A model generated the notes under the pieces. It searched no databases, had not been told where the DNA came from, and worked only from the letters and a program-made list of their open reading frames with translations. Of a stretch of DNA of 64,000 bases, positions 1-11,249 are shown one piece after another. Positions within the stretch are counted from its first letter, which is position 1, and every line of letters begins with the position of its first letter. Source of the DNA: Helianthus annuus (taxonomy: Eukaryota > Streptophyta > Magnoliopsida > Asterales > Asteraceae); NCBI RefSeq assembly GCF_002127325.2, contig NC_035443.2, forward strand, positions 30,679,930 through 30,743,929, read 5' to 3'. The position numbers and the translations under genes are program-made.

Positions 1-330
1 CCCGGCTCAAAATTACGATTTTACGCCGGTTTATTATTTTATACCTACTTTAAAATTACGGTTTTGCCCACAGTTTAAAATTACGTTTTTGCCTACAATT
101 CAAAATAAAATTATGCTTTTGCCCCCAGCTAAAATTTACGAATTTCCCCTCGGTTCAAAATTACGATATCACCCTCAATTCAAAATTACGTTTTTCCCCC
201 CAGTGCAAAATAAAAATATGGTTTTCCCTATCTAAAAATTAGGATTTTACCATCGAGAAAAAAATTTGATTTTTCCCTCAAGTAAAAATAAAAATATGAT
301 TTTGCCCCCAGCTAAAAATCGTGTTAAAGA
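1..330. repeat. Degenerate AT-rich tandem repeat
   Basis: About ten imperfect units of roughly 30-35 bases recur, each with a pyrimidine tract (ccccc or ttttgccc), a word such as ggttcaaaattacg or agctaaaaatt, and a short A/T tract. Units differ by many substitutions, so the array is old. It is cut by the window edge. No coding potential is visible. It could be the subterminal repeat block of a larger element lying outside the window. Confidence 0.6.
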
Positions 331-755
331 GATGGCTAACACTCTTTTTACTTTTTCTTTCTAGCAAAACTATAGTACTGTCTTTTTAATTGGTTGAGAA
401 TTATTCGGTTATCGTTTCGTAACGCGGGCGGGGTATCTCTTTAACTCTATATTTTAAAATAATAATGTTCCGATTTCCTTTATTAAAAAATAGTCAAAAG
501 AAAATGTGTTTTAAACTCTCTGAATCGTTAACCTTATCCATACTTCATAGTATATCAATCACATCAACATGTGTTTTCTTTTTAAAGATTGACTTGCCCG
601 GTTGCCCTGTCGTTCACATCATTATATACTATAATTCCTTTTTATATTTTTTGGCACTCAACCTTTTGTGGGCTACCAAAGAAGAAAATGAACAAAATTA
701 CGAAATTGATTATGAACTGATATTGTCATTATGATGTCACATTTAATAACCAAAA
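331..755. other. Unassigned AT-rich DNA
   Basis: I see no gene, terminal repeat or RNA here. A 89-codon open frame at 465-734 has no recognisable domain and is flanked by repeats, so I do not call it a gene. Confidence 0.5.
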
Positions 756-1700
756 CTAGTAATAAGACCCGCGCCGTTGCTATGCGGCGGGTACTTCGCA
801 AATATCGAACGAATTAGTCCAAGCGTTACGTGACGTTTTAACTATATGAAAACGCACGTTTTGACGTATCCAATTGAACTCAATGTATCCTATAGTTGCA
901 TTGCGATTGGATCAAAACGTAACGTAAATCGAATTTATATCGTACAATGTTAATGTATTATACGCGACCCGACTAACTCGAATTTATATCGTCAAGGCAA
1001 AACCTCTTGAGGGGGTCAAAGTGGCATTTATAAAGTTCATAAAAAGTTAAGTGGTTAAAAATTGTATTTCGTAAACTTAAGGGCTAAGAGGATTCACATC
1101 CTAGGAATCAAAATCTGTGTGTGGGGTTTTTTAAATATAAAAAGTATAAAAAGTGGTTGTGAGTGGAGGAGAGAGACAATGTTACTGTTCATCTGTATAT
1201 TTTGAGGAACAATGTTCACCCACTATAATTTTTTAATACATATTGAAAGTGGTTTTGAGTGAAGGAGAGAGAAAAATGGGATGATAAAGATATAAAAATA
1301 TTATTTAATTGAAAAGGAGAGAGAAAAAGTATTTGTTTTTAGTGAAAATATATTGATATATGAGTTGTTTTTTAGTGGAATGTATGTATATTTTTAGGGA
1401 GCTGGATGTGAATGCTCTAAGAAAGGGTAAAGATAAAATTTGATAAAGTTTTAGGGTAAGAAGTAAAATATAACAAAGTTGGAGCTGAAAAGGAAACTAT
1501 CACAAAGTTGGGGTGTCAAAAGCAAGGTATTTGTAAAACGAAGTAGTAGTTTAGGGACTAAATTTGCTACTTTATGAAAGTTTAAAGGTATCAAAGCTAA
1601 GGGACTAAAATTGTAACATCATAAAAGTATGAGGGAGGGGAGGCAAAGTCGGTGGGGTTTCCACCGACCTTTTCTTTTAAGAGTATAAATAATATCTATG
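756..1700 (-). mobile_element. Helitron, 3' end clear, 5' end uncertain
   Basis: Read on the minus strand, a GC-rich hairpin (768-791, arms CCCGCC/GGCGGG-like) is followed by TCTTATTA and CTAG at 759-756, then T at 755. Hairpin plus CTRR followed by T is the hallmark of a Helitron 3' terminus. The element should extend to higher coordinates. A 5'-end-like stretch rich in TATTATTTATACTC lies near 1678-1700, but a clean A|TC start is not seen there, so the right boundary is a guess. No Rep/helicase coding is visible, so the copy is non-autonomous. Confidence 0.5.
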
Positions 1701-2065
1701 TTAAACGTAACATAAATAGCAAAAATATACTAAGCCACATTCAGTTTTGAAGGGTTATATATACTAGGAAGTTTATTTGGGTAGGAATGATAGCAAGTAA
1801 TCTTGACCATCAATTAAGTAATCAAGGGCTTGAATTAAATAGATAAAATTGAACAAAAACTAGGAGGCGCGTGAGATTCTCAAGGGTATTCTAATCCATC
1901 CAAGTTAGTAGTTTCTCTCTCCTCCAATTTTCCTTCGTTTTTAAAACGTTAATAATTTTTTCATACGACATTATTTTTTATAAAAATTGCACCATAAAAA
2001 CGAGTGTTTTTTATCTTTAAAACGAGCATACTGTTGCTATACTTTTGAAAAAAAAGTTTTCAATA
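1701..2065. other. Unassigned AT-rich DNA
   Basis: No gene, terminal repeat or RNA structure recognised. Confidence 0.5.
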
Positions 2066-2610
2066 ACTCAGATTCGTAAAACGCAATGGACAAAAAACAT
2101 AAAAAATGATTTTTTTTCTAAAACGCAATGGACTAAAAACACAAAAGAAAGTGTTATTTCTAAAACGCAATGGACAAAAAACACAAAATAAAGTGTTCTT
2201 TCTAAAACGTAATGGACAAAAAAAAAATAAAAAAAAATGTTTTTTTCTAAAATGCAATGGATCAAAAACACAAAACAAAGTTTTCTTTCTAAAACGCAAA
2301 ACACAAATAAAAGTGTTTATTCTAAAACGCAATTGACTAAAAACACAAAATAAAGTGTTTTTTTTTCTAAAACGCAATGGACAAAAGGCTCACAGAAAAT
2401 GTGTTTTTCCATTCTTTTGTAAAACGCAATGGACAAAAACTTGTGTTTTTTCATTATTTTGTAAAACACAACTGACAAGAAACACACAAAAATGTGTTCT
2501 TTCATTCTTTTGAAAAACGCAATAGAAAAAACGTTGTTCTTTCATTTTTTGTAAAACGCAAGGAACAAAAAAACACCAAAACTATGTTTTTCATTATTTT
2601 GTAAAACACA
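2066..2610. repeat. Minisatellite with AAAACGCAATGGAC core
   Basis: About twelve imperfect units of roughly 40-50 bases each carry the core taaaacgcaatggac followed by A-rich and then T-rich stretches. The left half has cores preceded by ttctaaaacg, the right half by ttttgtaaaacg, so two subtypes lie side by side. Both strands give 60-105-codon open frames, but these are translated repeats and not genes. Confidence 0.75.
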
Positions 2611-3068
2611 ATTCTAAATAAAAATTTAAACTGAAAACTGTTTTGTAATTTTTCTTTGATACATTTTGTCAAACACCTGGTGTGCAACTTTTTATCACTG
2701 ATTTCTTAATAAAATTGGAACAGATAATGTTGCTCAAACGCAAGAATACATCAAGAGAAGGTCATAATCATAGACATTTGAGAAGAGAAGTACATGTTTT
2801 AATCGATTTCTCAAATTCCATTGCATTATGTTAAATTGAAAAAAAATGAGAAATTGCATAAAAATAAACTGAGTTTCTTCAAATAAATTGAATAATACGT
2901 TGATTGAGTGTTTAATCCATTCATTAATGAAGAAAATCAAACTATGATGTAGTAATTCTATATACAGAAAGTGAAGGAAATGTTGAAGATGAGTTTTGAA
3001 AATGGTGAGTTTTGTGCAGAGAAAGATAAATAGAATAGAAAAAAGGAGATTGACTAAAATGGTTCTCC
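2611..3068. other. Unassigned DNA left of MITE
   Basis: AT-rich sequence. A 125-codon minus-strand frame and overlapping frames show low-complexity F/L/H-rich translation with no domain. Nothing supported. Confidence 0.45.
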
Positions 3069-3478
3069 TTAGACCACCCGTAGTGGTGAACAAAAATAAT
3101 GCCCCCACCATGGGGCATTATCCGACACATGGCATCGTAGTCAACGTTGGGCATTATAGCAAAAGTGGCGTAGTGGAGCATTATTCCAATAACGCGCCTT
3201 CCAATTATTAAAAAAAAAAGGAAACAAATGGTGATTGGCTGGTCAAACACATGGTCACATGTAAAAGTGGGGGTTCTCAAAAGTTGTCAGATGGTAGTTC
3301 AAAATGATTGGTGGGTCAACCATTCCACAAAATAAAACGAGCGTTTTAAAAAAAACGCCAACAACAAATTTGAACAAAAAAAACGCCCGGAAACGCCTGG
3401 TGTAATGGGGTCCGGGGCGTTTTCCGGCGTTTTTTTTGAATTTTTATTAAAAAAAACGCCCCACTACGGGTGACCTTA
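3069..3478. mobile_element. Tourist-like MITE with TTA target duplication
   Basis: The element at 3072-3475 (404 bp) is bounded by TTA at 3069-3071 and 3476-3478. Its ends are inverted copies: GACCACCCGTAGTGG on the left and the complement of CCACTACGGGTGACC on the right, with one mismatch. A 3-bp TTA duplication with such termini is typical of MITEs mobilised by PIF/Harbinger transposases. No ORF of its own. The interior has repeated GGGGCATTA and AAAACGCC words. Confidence 0.8.
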
Positions 3479-4440
3479 TGTTTTTTGTTATATGTCACGT
3501 GTCCTCTAATTATTGATTTATTCACTTCCTACCCAAAGTAAATTTCTTATTTGATCTTTTCCCTAGTTTTGAAACATAAAACCAATAAAAAAACAAAAAC
3601 AAAAAAATAACTCCTTTAACGAACTAATCATGTTAGGGTTGTAATAAAATTAAACACTCAAACCGTTTAAAGTAGAAAACACATATCATAAAAAAGAATT
3701 CCTTGAAAAGTTAATCTATATCTATATATATATATATAAATGAGATGGATTTGGGCTATGTGTCCTTTGTCTTTGGCCATCTAGGCTGATGTGGCAATAT
3801 GGTTTAGGAGGGAAATCACATTTTGGTTCTAAATACACACAATTTTTCTTTGGACGCGGGATCCGTTTGAGTTCGGGTCATCCTATACCGTGAATTCGGA
3901 TATATATAAAAGGCACTATCACAATTATTCTGTAAACCCTAGCCACCTCTCCTTCATCGCTCAATTGGAGAAGCCGTCTTTCTCACCGATTCGTCAGCTG
4001 ATGATGGTGGTGTTTAGGGTTGGAGAAACGACGATGGTGGTGAGCAGTGGTAAGTTTTTATTTATCAGGTATTTTATTATTTGATTTTTTTTTAGACCGG
4101 AGAAATAGTTAGGGTTCTTCTACTTTTTTTAATCTTCGTCTAGGTTATAGATTATCTGTTCGCAATAATACATAATTCGATTTAATCTTTTGCGACAAAC
4201 AATCTTTTAGATATCTTCGTCATCTTTAATTGGGTTTGATTCAAATGGGTTTAATTTCATAGACAAACAATCTGATTAGAATGCTAGGTTTTGTTTGATT
4301 GGGTCTGATTCGATTTCATCTTTTGATATAAACAACCCTAGCATTTGATATGTGTTTCCTTCATCTTCAATTTCGCACAATTGTTCTTCCTAAAATCATC
4401 TGTCATCATCTCCAAGGTACAGCCTTTCTCCTTTGATGTA

Positions 4441-4816
4441 AAGATAAAAACTATTGATAGCTTTTGTTCATAATAAAAAAAACGCAGAAGAAAGACAGAT
4501 TGTTTTGATTTGTTTTTGTTGAAAGAAGAACGGAAGTTGCGAAGATTTGTTAAAACTGTTTCGGATCAGATCTGAATCAAAATAGAGAATAGAGAAGCTG
4601 GACTGTTCTTGGTGTTTAGTGATAACATAAGAATTTGAGTTGCCGGTTTGAGTATACAACAAAGAAGAATAGCGAGTGTTTGGTTTGCGACTGAATGTTA
4701 TCGTATGAATGTTTGATGTGATTTGTAGTGACCATCATTTTTTTAAATATTAGAATAGAGTTGAGGTTTTTGTTATGTAGGTCACGGGAGATGAGGTGGA
4801 GGTGGGTAGCGGCGAT
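4441..4816. repeat. Internal direct duplication, copy 1
   Basis: This block of about 375 bp recurs at 5773-6136 with a few per cent mismatches and small indels. Both copies run from a word like actattgatag through the ggtcacgggagatgaggtgg block and end at ggtagcggcgatg. They flank the galactokinase fragment. Confidence 0.8.
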
Positions 4817-4920
4817 GGAGGTGGAGGTGGGTGGTGAGGGCTGATGGTGGTGGAGGTGGGTGATGGCGGCTGATGGTAGTTTAGGCGGGAAAGGTTTTTT
4901 TTTCTGCAGGGGTAAGGTTT

Positions 4921-5269
4921 GCAAGAACTATTTAACACCGGCGGATTATATCTCTATGAAAGACACATTGGGTCACAATCTGGTGGAATGGACCAGGTGC
5001 ATATGGAATTAATTTTTTATTTGTATTTTACATATGATGCCTTTATGTCATAACTAAATTTTTGTTTACTGAACTAGGCATATCCATTATGGCCAAAACT
5101 AGGTTTGCTAAGCTCATAGATTTCAACTTAATTCATGCAATAGATGTGCAACTTCCAGCCGGCACCTGGCAGTTCTTTTGTGATAGCTCATTTGTTGGCT
5201 GAATCGCAGAAAGTGGTAGCTGCAGTAACCGACTATAATATTCCGGTTGTTGAGTGGCATTTAACTTCT
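4921..5269 (+). pseudogene. Galactokinase gene fragment (two exons)
   Basis: Galactokinase phosphorylates galactose in the cytosol (Leloir pathway; GHMP kinase family). Exon A (about 4921-4996) reads ERHIGSQSGGMDQ, the conserved loop of plant galactokinases, and stops at a GT donor. After an 81-bp intron ending in AG (5077), exon B (5078-5269) reads MAKTRFAKLIDFN..., then after a 1-bp frame change FVIAHLLAESQKVVAAVTDYN, again matching the family, and ends at a GT donor (TCT|GTAAGT). The catalytic N- and C-terminal parts are missing. One base is lost at the start of exon B and the frame breaks near 5155, so this is a decayed internal piece. It sits between the two copies of a direct duplication inside the Helitron, which suggests capture by that element. 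Confidence 0.75.
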
Positions 5270-5772
5270 GTAAGTACAAAACACTTTTTTGTATTCTCTT
5301 TCTGTTATTTTGTTTATTGTTACAGTTGATGTTTTTGTCAAAACCTGATTCAGATTTGAGCATTAGATGTTAGTCGAAAATTGTGTTGCGACTGAATTTG
5401 AGTTCGATAGTAAAGAAGTTGTTAGTCTGTTGAGATCTGAATTATATTTTGAGTGAAATCTGAGTTTTGGACATTTTCGGTCAAGTTTCGATTGAAGCTT
5501 AGAGTGTCGATTGAAAATTCGGATTAAATCGATCAATTTCAGTTGATTTCTTATAGAATCAGTGTTTTTTCAGTTTGTTTTTGAAATAGTTTTGAACATA
5601 TCAGACACATTTACATCGATTTTGAAGTGAATACTTGATTGTTCAAAGAGTAGATATCAATTAGTTATATGAATCGGATCTGTACATTCTGTCCGCAATC
5701 TTCATTTTTACGTAGATCTGAATTAGAATAGAGTTGAGGTTGTTGTCTGAACTTGAGTAACGATAAATCATA

Positions 5773-6136
5773 AAGGTAAAGACTATTGATAGGTTTTGTT
5801 CATAATAAAAAAACTTAGAAGAAAGACATGTTGTTTTGATTTGTTTTTGCTGAACAAAGAAGAACGGAAGTTGCGAAGATTTGTTAAAACTGTTTCGGAT
5901 CATCTGAATCAAAATATAGAATAGAGAAGTTGGACTGTTGTTGGTGTTTAGTGATAACATAAGAATTTGAGTTGCCGGTTGCTGGTTTGAGTATACAACA
6001 AAGAAGAATAGCGAGTGTTTGGTTTGCGACTGTATGTTATCGTATGAATTCTTGATGTGATTTTAAAGATTAGAATAGAGTTGAGGTTGTTGTTATGTGG
6101 GTCACGGGAGATGAGGTGGAGGTGGGTAGCGGCGAT
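5773..6136. repeat. Internal direct duplication, copy 2
   Basis: Second copy of the block at 4441-4816. It carries a few extra bases (for example an added GCTGGT-like stretch near 5980) and lacks about 20 bases present in copy 1 near 4722-4745. Confidence 0.8.
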
Positions 6137-7787
6137 GCCTATAAGTAGTTCTACGGTTCCACATAAACATCTATTGAATTTGACATAGATAGTGTGGTTG
6201 CATGTGTAGGGCTTGATATCGGAGGTGGAACCGCCGAGTCCGATGAGATGCTTGATTGGGTCTTTAAAGGTTCATTATTCATTCATAAGTACATGTATCA
6301 AGTTGTTCTTAAAATGATGAATATAATATGGGTTTGATGTTCTTATTTTCTGCAGTGAGTTTTCCAATAACAATCTTTGTGGATGGTCCTTTCACAACGC
6401 TGGTGGCGGTAGAGACGTAGTTGGCGACAACTAGATTAGGTATGCATATCATCCCTTCTTAAGCAAATACGTATATTATAACCTAACTTGGCATCTTAGG
6501 TATGCATGTCATCCCTTCTTAAGCAAGCCGATTTAAGCCGTAGTCAGTTACGACGACACAAGTGGTTGCGCGGATAGGTATGGGTTATCTATTTTAACAT
6601 GAATCAGTTTTATGGTCCTGTGATTGATACTGTCTTATTCTATTGTTTTTCTTTTCACTTGGAAACCACTAGGTATTCAGCCGTTGCAGATATGTTCTCA
6701 TATTCTATACCTTGGCATGGCATTCGAGGTGGTTTGGGGTGTTATGCTAATGGAGTGTCACTCCTTTTATATAAAGGCCTGCATAACTGGCTTTGTTTTC
6801 GGTTGGTAAGCGCTCGGTTAGCGGCCTTTGTGGATTAGGTTCTCATATTCTGTGCATGATGGTCAGCACACTTTGACTTTGTGGGTTTCATTTTGTTCAC
6901 GAAGTTTACCGGTTACCGGTACAAGTCTTTTCGTAGTTTGAGGTAAGAGGTTTTATGTATATGCTTTGGTTTGATTATCTAGCCATATACGGAAAACAAT
7001 AATTAGTCAACACCTTAATTCTGTTGCTTCATATTTGTATTTTCTTAGTGATTATCATTTGGTTTTTCTTCTAACGTCACTTTAGTATGTGGTTTATAGC
7101 TTTTTGCATTTTCCTCTGTTGTTCTTCAAAAAGGTTTTGCTGCTTTTGAAATACATTTTTTCAAATTGATTTACGACTACAAGTATGTAGACAGTGGTGG
7201 AGCAACAAATGAATCATAAGAGACCGGTTTTTATGGATGATTCACTGAGTCATTGCATTATTATTAGATGCCTTTTTTACTCGCTTGAAAATAGCGTTGG
7301 TGTTATTTTGCTGGCGAGTGGTCACTATAAAGTTATGTTAGAGGTGTATTTGGGGTATTAGGTCTGTAACGGTGGCGGCGTCTGCAAAAAAACTACACTT
7401 ATTCACCTAATTCAAAAGTTGGTCAACCGCTTACGGTAATCTCATTAAGCTAAAGCCTAAACTACATATCGGTAATTTTAATATCATACTGGGTTTGTAT
7501 ATATATAGCAAGATTATGTCGGCCGAAGTCGCTGGCGATGGTAGCAGTGGTGGTGTTAAAGTTTCATCCGAGATTATACATTTGGCAAACATGATACTTG
7601 ATCGTAGATATTGCAGCTATAGTGGATAATTGTTGATCTTGATCATGCTTGCTCTGCATATTCATACGTATTTGGTTCCCTTTATAGGACACCCTTGGTT
7701 TGTTGCATGCTTTTTGTTAATAAAATAAATCTCATTTCTGTTGCTGAAGTTTAAAATGGTAGTTAATGCTAAATCATGTCGGCTCAG
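6137..7787 (+). other. Helitron interior without identified exons
   Basis: Several short plus-strand open stretches are flanked by plausible splice sites, for example around 6190-6270, 6357-6420, 6660-6835 and 7515-7625. I could not assign any of them to a protein family. They may be additional captured exons that have decayed. No complete gene is visible. Confidence 0.4.
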
Positions 7788-7857
7788 ATGCTGTCAAGTT
7801 TATGGTGAACCATTCTTCTGCACAAGCCATGTTTTGGTGCAACAAACACTGCATAGT
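7788..7857 (+). pseudogene. Long-chain acyl-CoA synthetase exon fragment
   Basis: A short exon-like piece between an AG acceptor (7787) and a GT donor (7858) reads DAVKFMVNHSSAQAMF and then, after a 1-bp frame change, VQQTLHS. This resembles the segment just before the AMP-binding core in plant peroxisomal long-chain acyl-CoA synthetases (LACS6/7 type), enzymes that activate fatty acids for beta-oxidation. Only about 23 codons remain, with no catalytic motif. The assignment rests on memory of the family's conserved segment, so it is moderate. It lies on the plus strand between the galactokinase and sucrase/ferredoxin fragments, consistent with capture by the Helitron. Confidence 0.5.
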
Positions 7858-8119
7858 GTAAGTTCTCATTTACTTTTATGCTAAATCTTTCTTGCTTGAC
7901 TTTTTTTTGTCTAAAAAGTTCTCACTTTACTGAAGTTTTTTTTACTAATATTGTTTCTCTGATATTTGACATCAATTTTGCTATCAATTAATATCCATCA
8001 TAAAGTTAAACTAAATGAAGCTTATATTTACATACCTTTTAAATTCATATCAAACTTGATATTGAAAATATTTGTCTTTGACTTTGACTCTTTGGTGATG
8101 CATTTTTATATGGTGGCAG

Positions 8120-10390
8120 GTCTTTGCAATTGAAGGTGAAGATGACTTTTCACAAGTTAGAAAGGACGACTTTCCGCTACCGAAGGTGCTTGCCGGAGCT
8201 CTGAAAGCTCGGAAGAATGACATTCCTGTGAAGGTTAGGTTACTTTTATTATGCGTATGTGTGTCTATATTGTTTCGATGCGAGATTTGTGAATTTAATC
8301 TGGATTTTGTATACTTTGTTGACGATATGCAAGGGACGTGAAGGTATAGAGTTATCGGATGGAGATGGGTTGCTTTTTCCTTAAATGATTAGGTACAGGT
8401 AATGTTATAATGTCCTAGGGTTTTGATTTTGTATTTTTGTTAGTTAGTTACATACTGCTGGTTATGAGTTATGACCTAATTGCTAGGTTTATGCCTGTGA
8501 GCTTTTTGGTTTTTGTTGATATAAATAGAATTTAGCATTAAAACATGTTAGGTATCTTTTTTAGGCTTTCTGTTGTGTATTTAATCCCTACTGCGTCTGT
8601 GGCTACTGATAAGAATGAATTCTTAATTTTTTCTTTTACAAGCTTCTATTGTTCTATAATTTACTTAAGTTGCTGTGACGGGTTCACACGTATTTGTATG
8701 TTCACATAGTAGTCGAGATAAAAGGTGTGGATTTTGTGGGCCAATTCTAATAAAAAAGTTCAAAGAGGAGGCTGGATTGAGGGGATTGGATAACGTGTCT
8801 ATGACTGATAGGGAATTTGATAAATTATAGCGTTCAAGATAAAAAAAAATTGTGGTCGTTGGTAAGATAATTTGTTTGTTATACTCATTTAAAGTTTTTT
8901 TTTAATTCGTTTTCCTTAATGTTTAAAATTCATGTGCTTCAGGTACGGTTATGTTACCCCGAGTGATGTGCCTGAATTGCTTGATAATCACATTGTAAAG
9001 GGTGAAATCATTGATAGGATTTGGAGGTACAATTTTACTATGTTTTTTTTTTTTTTTTCATTTAGCAAGTTATTGTTCATTTGTTTGTAGATTTTAGTGT
9101 GATCTATCCTATGCAGTTGATATGAGTGATATATCGGTTATTGGTCTCCACGTAAAATATCGTTACCGATATTGTCGATATCGACCGATATATCACCGAT
9201 ATTCCCGATATCGGTACCTTTCTTTATAGTTCTACCGTTCGTCTTTCTTCTTATTGTTGCTATTATTGTTTTAATTCTTAATTGTTAATTGTTAGTGTTA
9301 AATGTTGGTGTTTTAAGTCTTAACCAGTTCCTACTTGCTACAATTGTAAGTGTTTTGCAAGTTGCAAAAAGTTATTTTGTTAATGGCAGGAGAGTATATA
9401 GATTTGTTAGTGTTAAATTGCTATATACTTAAAATCTGCATGATATTAAAATTACTGATATCCCACCATGATAACCTATATCTCAAATATCGGTCGTTGA
9501 CCGATACCTGATATTTTACCGCATTAACTGCTTAGGATATATCTGGGAAATTGACTGGAAAGTAAATGTGTGAAAAGGGGTTGAAAGTTGCCCAAAGTAT
9601 ATGAATATGGATTATATGGTTTCGTTTATGGTCATAAAGGCCAAAACCATACTTGATGAGAGTATAACACAAATCCCCTCAAAAATGCAAAATGACATAA
9701 ATACACCTGATGAGATGTTAACATGTTAAACAAACTACTGTTTGTGTCACTTTATTTAGAACTTAGAAGTAAGGGCAGTTTTGTTATTTTACGTTTTTTT
9801 TAGCAATTTAGCTGTTGAAGTAGCATAACAAATTGATACCTGGGTGACCAGAAATGCTGATTAGAAATGTGGGGTGGACTTAATGTAACATTTAATACTG
9901 GATAACTATATCAATGATCTTAGACAAAAATTACGCGTACGAACATACCAGTTTTAACTGGGTTACCCAACCCGCCCATATTGCCAAAAGTATTTAATTT
10001 ACAGTCACTTGACTCCATTGCAGGGGCCGAATGGGAGTTCCTGTGGTCAAGAAAGCTGAAAAAGCAATTGAACAGTCCCAAACGGAAATGACGTAAAAGT
10101 CTCTGAAGCGGACCACCACGCAAGCAGCACCATAGAAGAGAGAGAGAGAAAGACAAAGAAAACAATGGAGGGTTTTGTCAAGGTGCCAATGGGTTCTCAT
10201 GTTGCAGAGATGAAACACCTGAAACCGAAACAAAAAAAGAAGTAAAATAAAGTAAGTGCGTTTAACATGTTGAGAAAGAAATGGGAAAAACATGATGTTG
10301 TTATAGTTGCTGCTGTCGTTGGCGCTGTGGTAATGGTTGCTGTGGCCTATAGCTTTTATAGAAGGTTATATATATATTTGAAATGTGGTT
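8120..10390 (+). pseudogene. Sucrase/ferredoxin-like family pseudogene
   Basis: Five exon remnants follow the order of plant sucrase/ferredoxin-like proteins (thioredoxin-like fold with a C-terminal membrane anchor; function poorly known). Exon 8120-8233 ends with LKARKNDIPVK at a GT donor. About 8316-8398 reads GREGIELSDGDGLLFP followed by an in-frame TAA. About 8669-8805 reads GSHVFVCSHSSRDKRC and CGPILIKKFKEEAGLRG. About 8941-9027 reads YGYVTPSDVPELLDNH and ends IDRIW. The last exon starts after AG at 10022 with RGRMGVPVV, continues through GFCQGANGFSCC and ends in a hydrophobic helix (10300-10360, VVIVAAVVGAVVMVAVAYSF). The stop, a frame break in the GA-rich stretch near 10140 and the missing N-terminus make it a pseudogene. 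A foldback repeat occupies its last intron. Confidence 0.8.
9112..9532. mobile_element. ATATCGG-rich foldback MITE in pseudogene intron
   Basis: Inverted ends are built from gcagttgatatga... on the left and the complement of ...gcggtaaaatatcaggtatcgg on the right. Many internal ATATCGG/CCGATAT words lie near both ends. The element sits inside the last intron of the sucrase/ferredoxin pseudogene. No target duplication could be fixed by eye. Confidence 0.5.
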
Positions 10391-10828
10391 TCCAATCTCT
10401 CTGTTTGAAACTGGTGTGTTTGGAGTATGCTGGTCACATGACGAATGCATTTTCATTTGAAAACCTAGACTACTAGAAGAAAGCTGTGATTTAGCCTGAT
10501 GCTATGGCACATACAGGATTAACATTTGAATCATCTGGTGACTCCATATGTCAGTTGTTTGTCTGCTGGAGTTTCTCATGTGGAATCTTTGTTTCTCAAC
10601 CTTTTCTTCTTTCAGGTACATACATATTCTTCTTATGTGAATTGTTAATGTTCATCAATATGCAATAGGCAAGGTTTCCTAAGAACATGTCAACTTTAGG
10701 ATCTTAAATTACCTTTGTTTTAGCGGCCACAATAGATTCAAAATCAGCAGGTAGTGATATATATTGAGCCTTCATACTAAACAATTGTAGTACCTACGAA
10801 GTTTTAACACTTTAAGGTCAAACAAAAA

Positions 10829-11249
10829 ATGAAAGGAGACACCTTTTGGTGGTTCCCGACAGCATACTGCGGCGACACTTGCAACTTGGCGCATCACGAC
10901 GGTGTTACTCTCTGTCTATTCTCCGGCTCTGTCTCGACGTACTTGCTAGAAACCGAAACAGAAGAGGAAGAAAACGGCCGAACAATTTCCGATTCTGAAT
11001 CTACAGTTTCCGATAAATTTCATCCCGTGACAATTCGATGGACGATCATCACGTGCTCTCTCTCCGATAAAGCTTTTAAATCGCTAGATGAGGTCTCTAA
11101 TGGGGCTAGAGGTCTTATTCTTGCAATGCATAATCTTGAATCAGGTAAAGTTTAAAACTTGCACTGATTTATTATTAGAAATAGTATTTTTGGGTCTTGT
11201 AGGTGAAATTTGCTTAGGGGATTTGGAAAGCCAGATTAATGTGGTTGAG
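10829..11249 (+). pseudogene. Probable ABCG-type transporter 5' exon fragment
   Basis: A 108-codon frame (10829-11155) has an acidic stretch (ETETEEEEN) followed by PVTIRW and TCSLSDKAFKS, then a diverged LDEVSNGARGLILAM segment. The order acidic linker, PVTIRW, TCSLSDK and a VSG.A..G.LLA-like strand matches the region just before the Walker A loop in plant ABCG7-type half transporters. The Walker A motif itself (GPSGSGKT) is lost; the residues there read HNLESG. A GT donor near 11144 and an AG acceptor at 11202 could splice to a short second exon ending at a GT near 11250. A captured, decayed fragment is the best reading; a short unknown gene is the alternative. Confidence 0.4.

Noticed and set aside
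2060..2377. 105-codon ORF and overlapping frames on both strands
   Set aside because: Open frames arise because the tandem unit lacks stops; composition follows the repeat.
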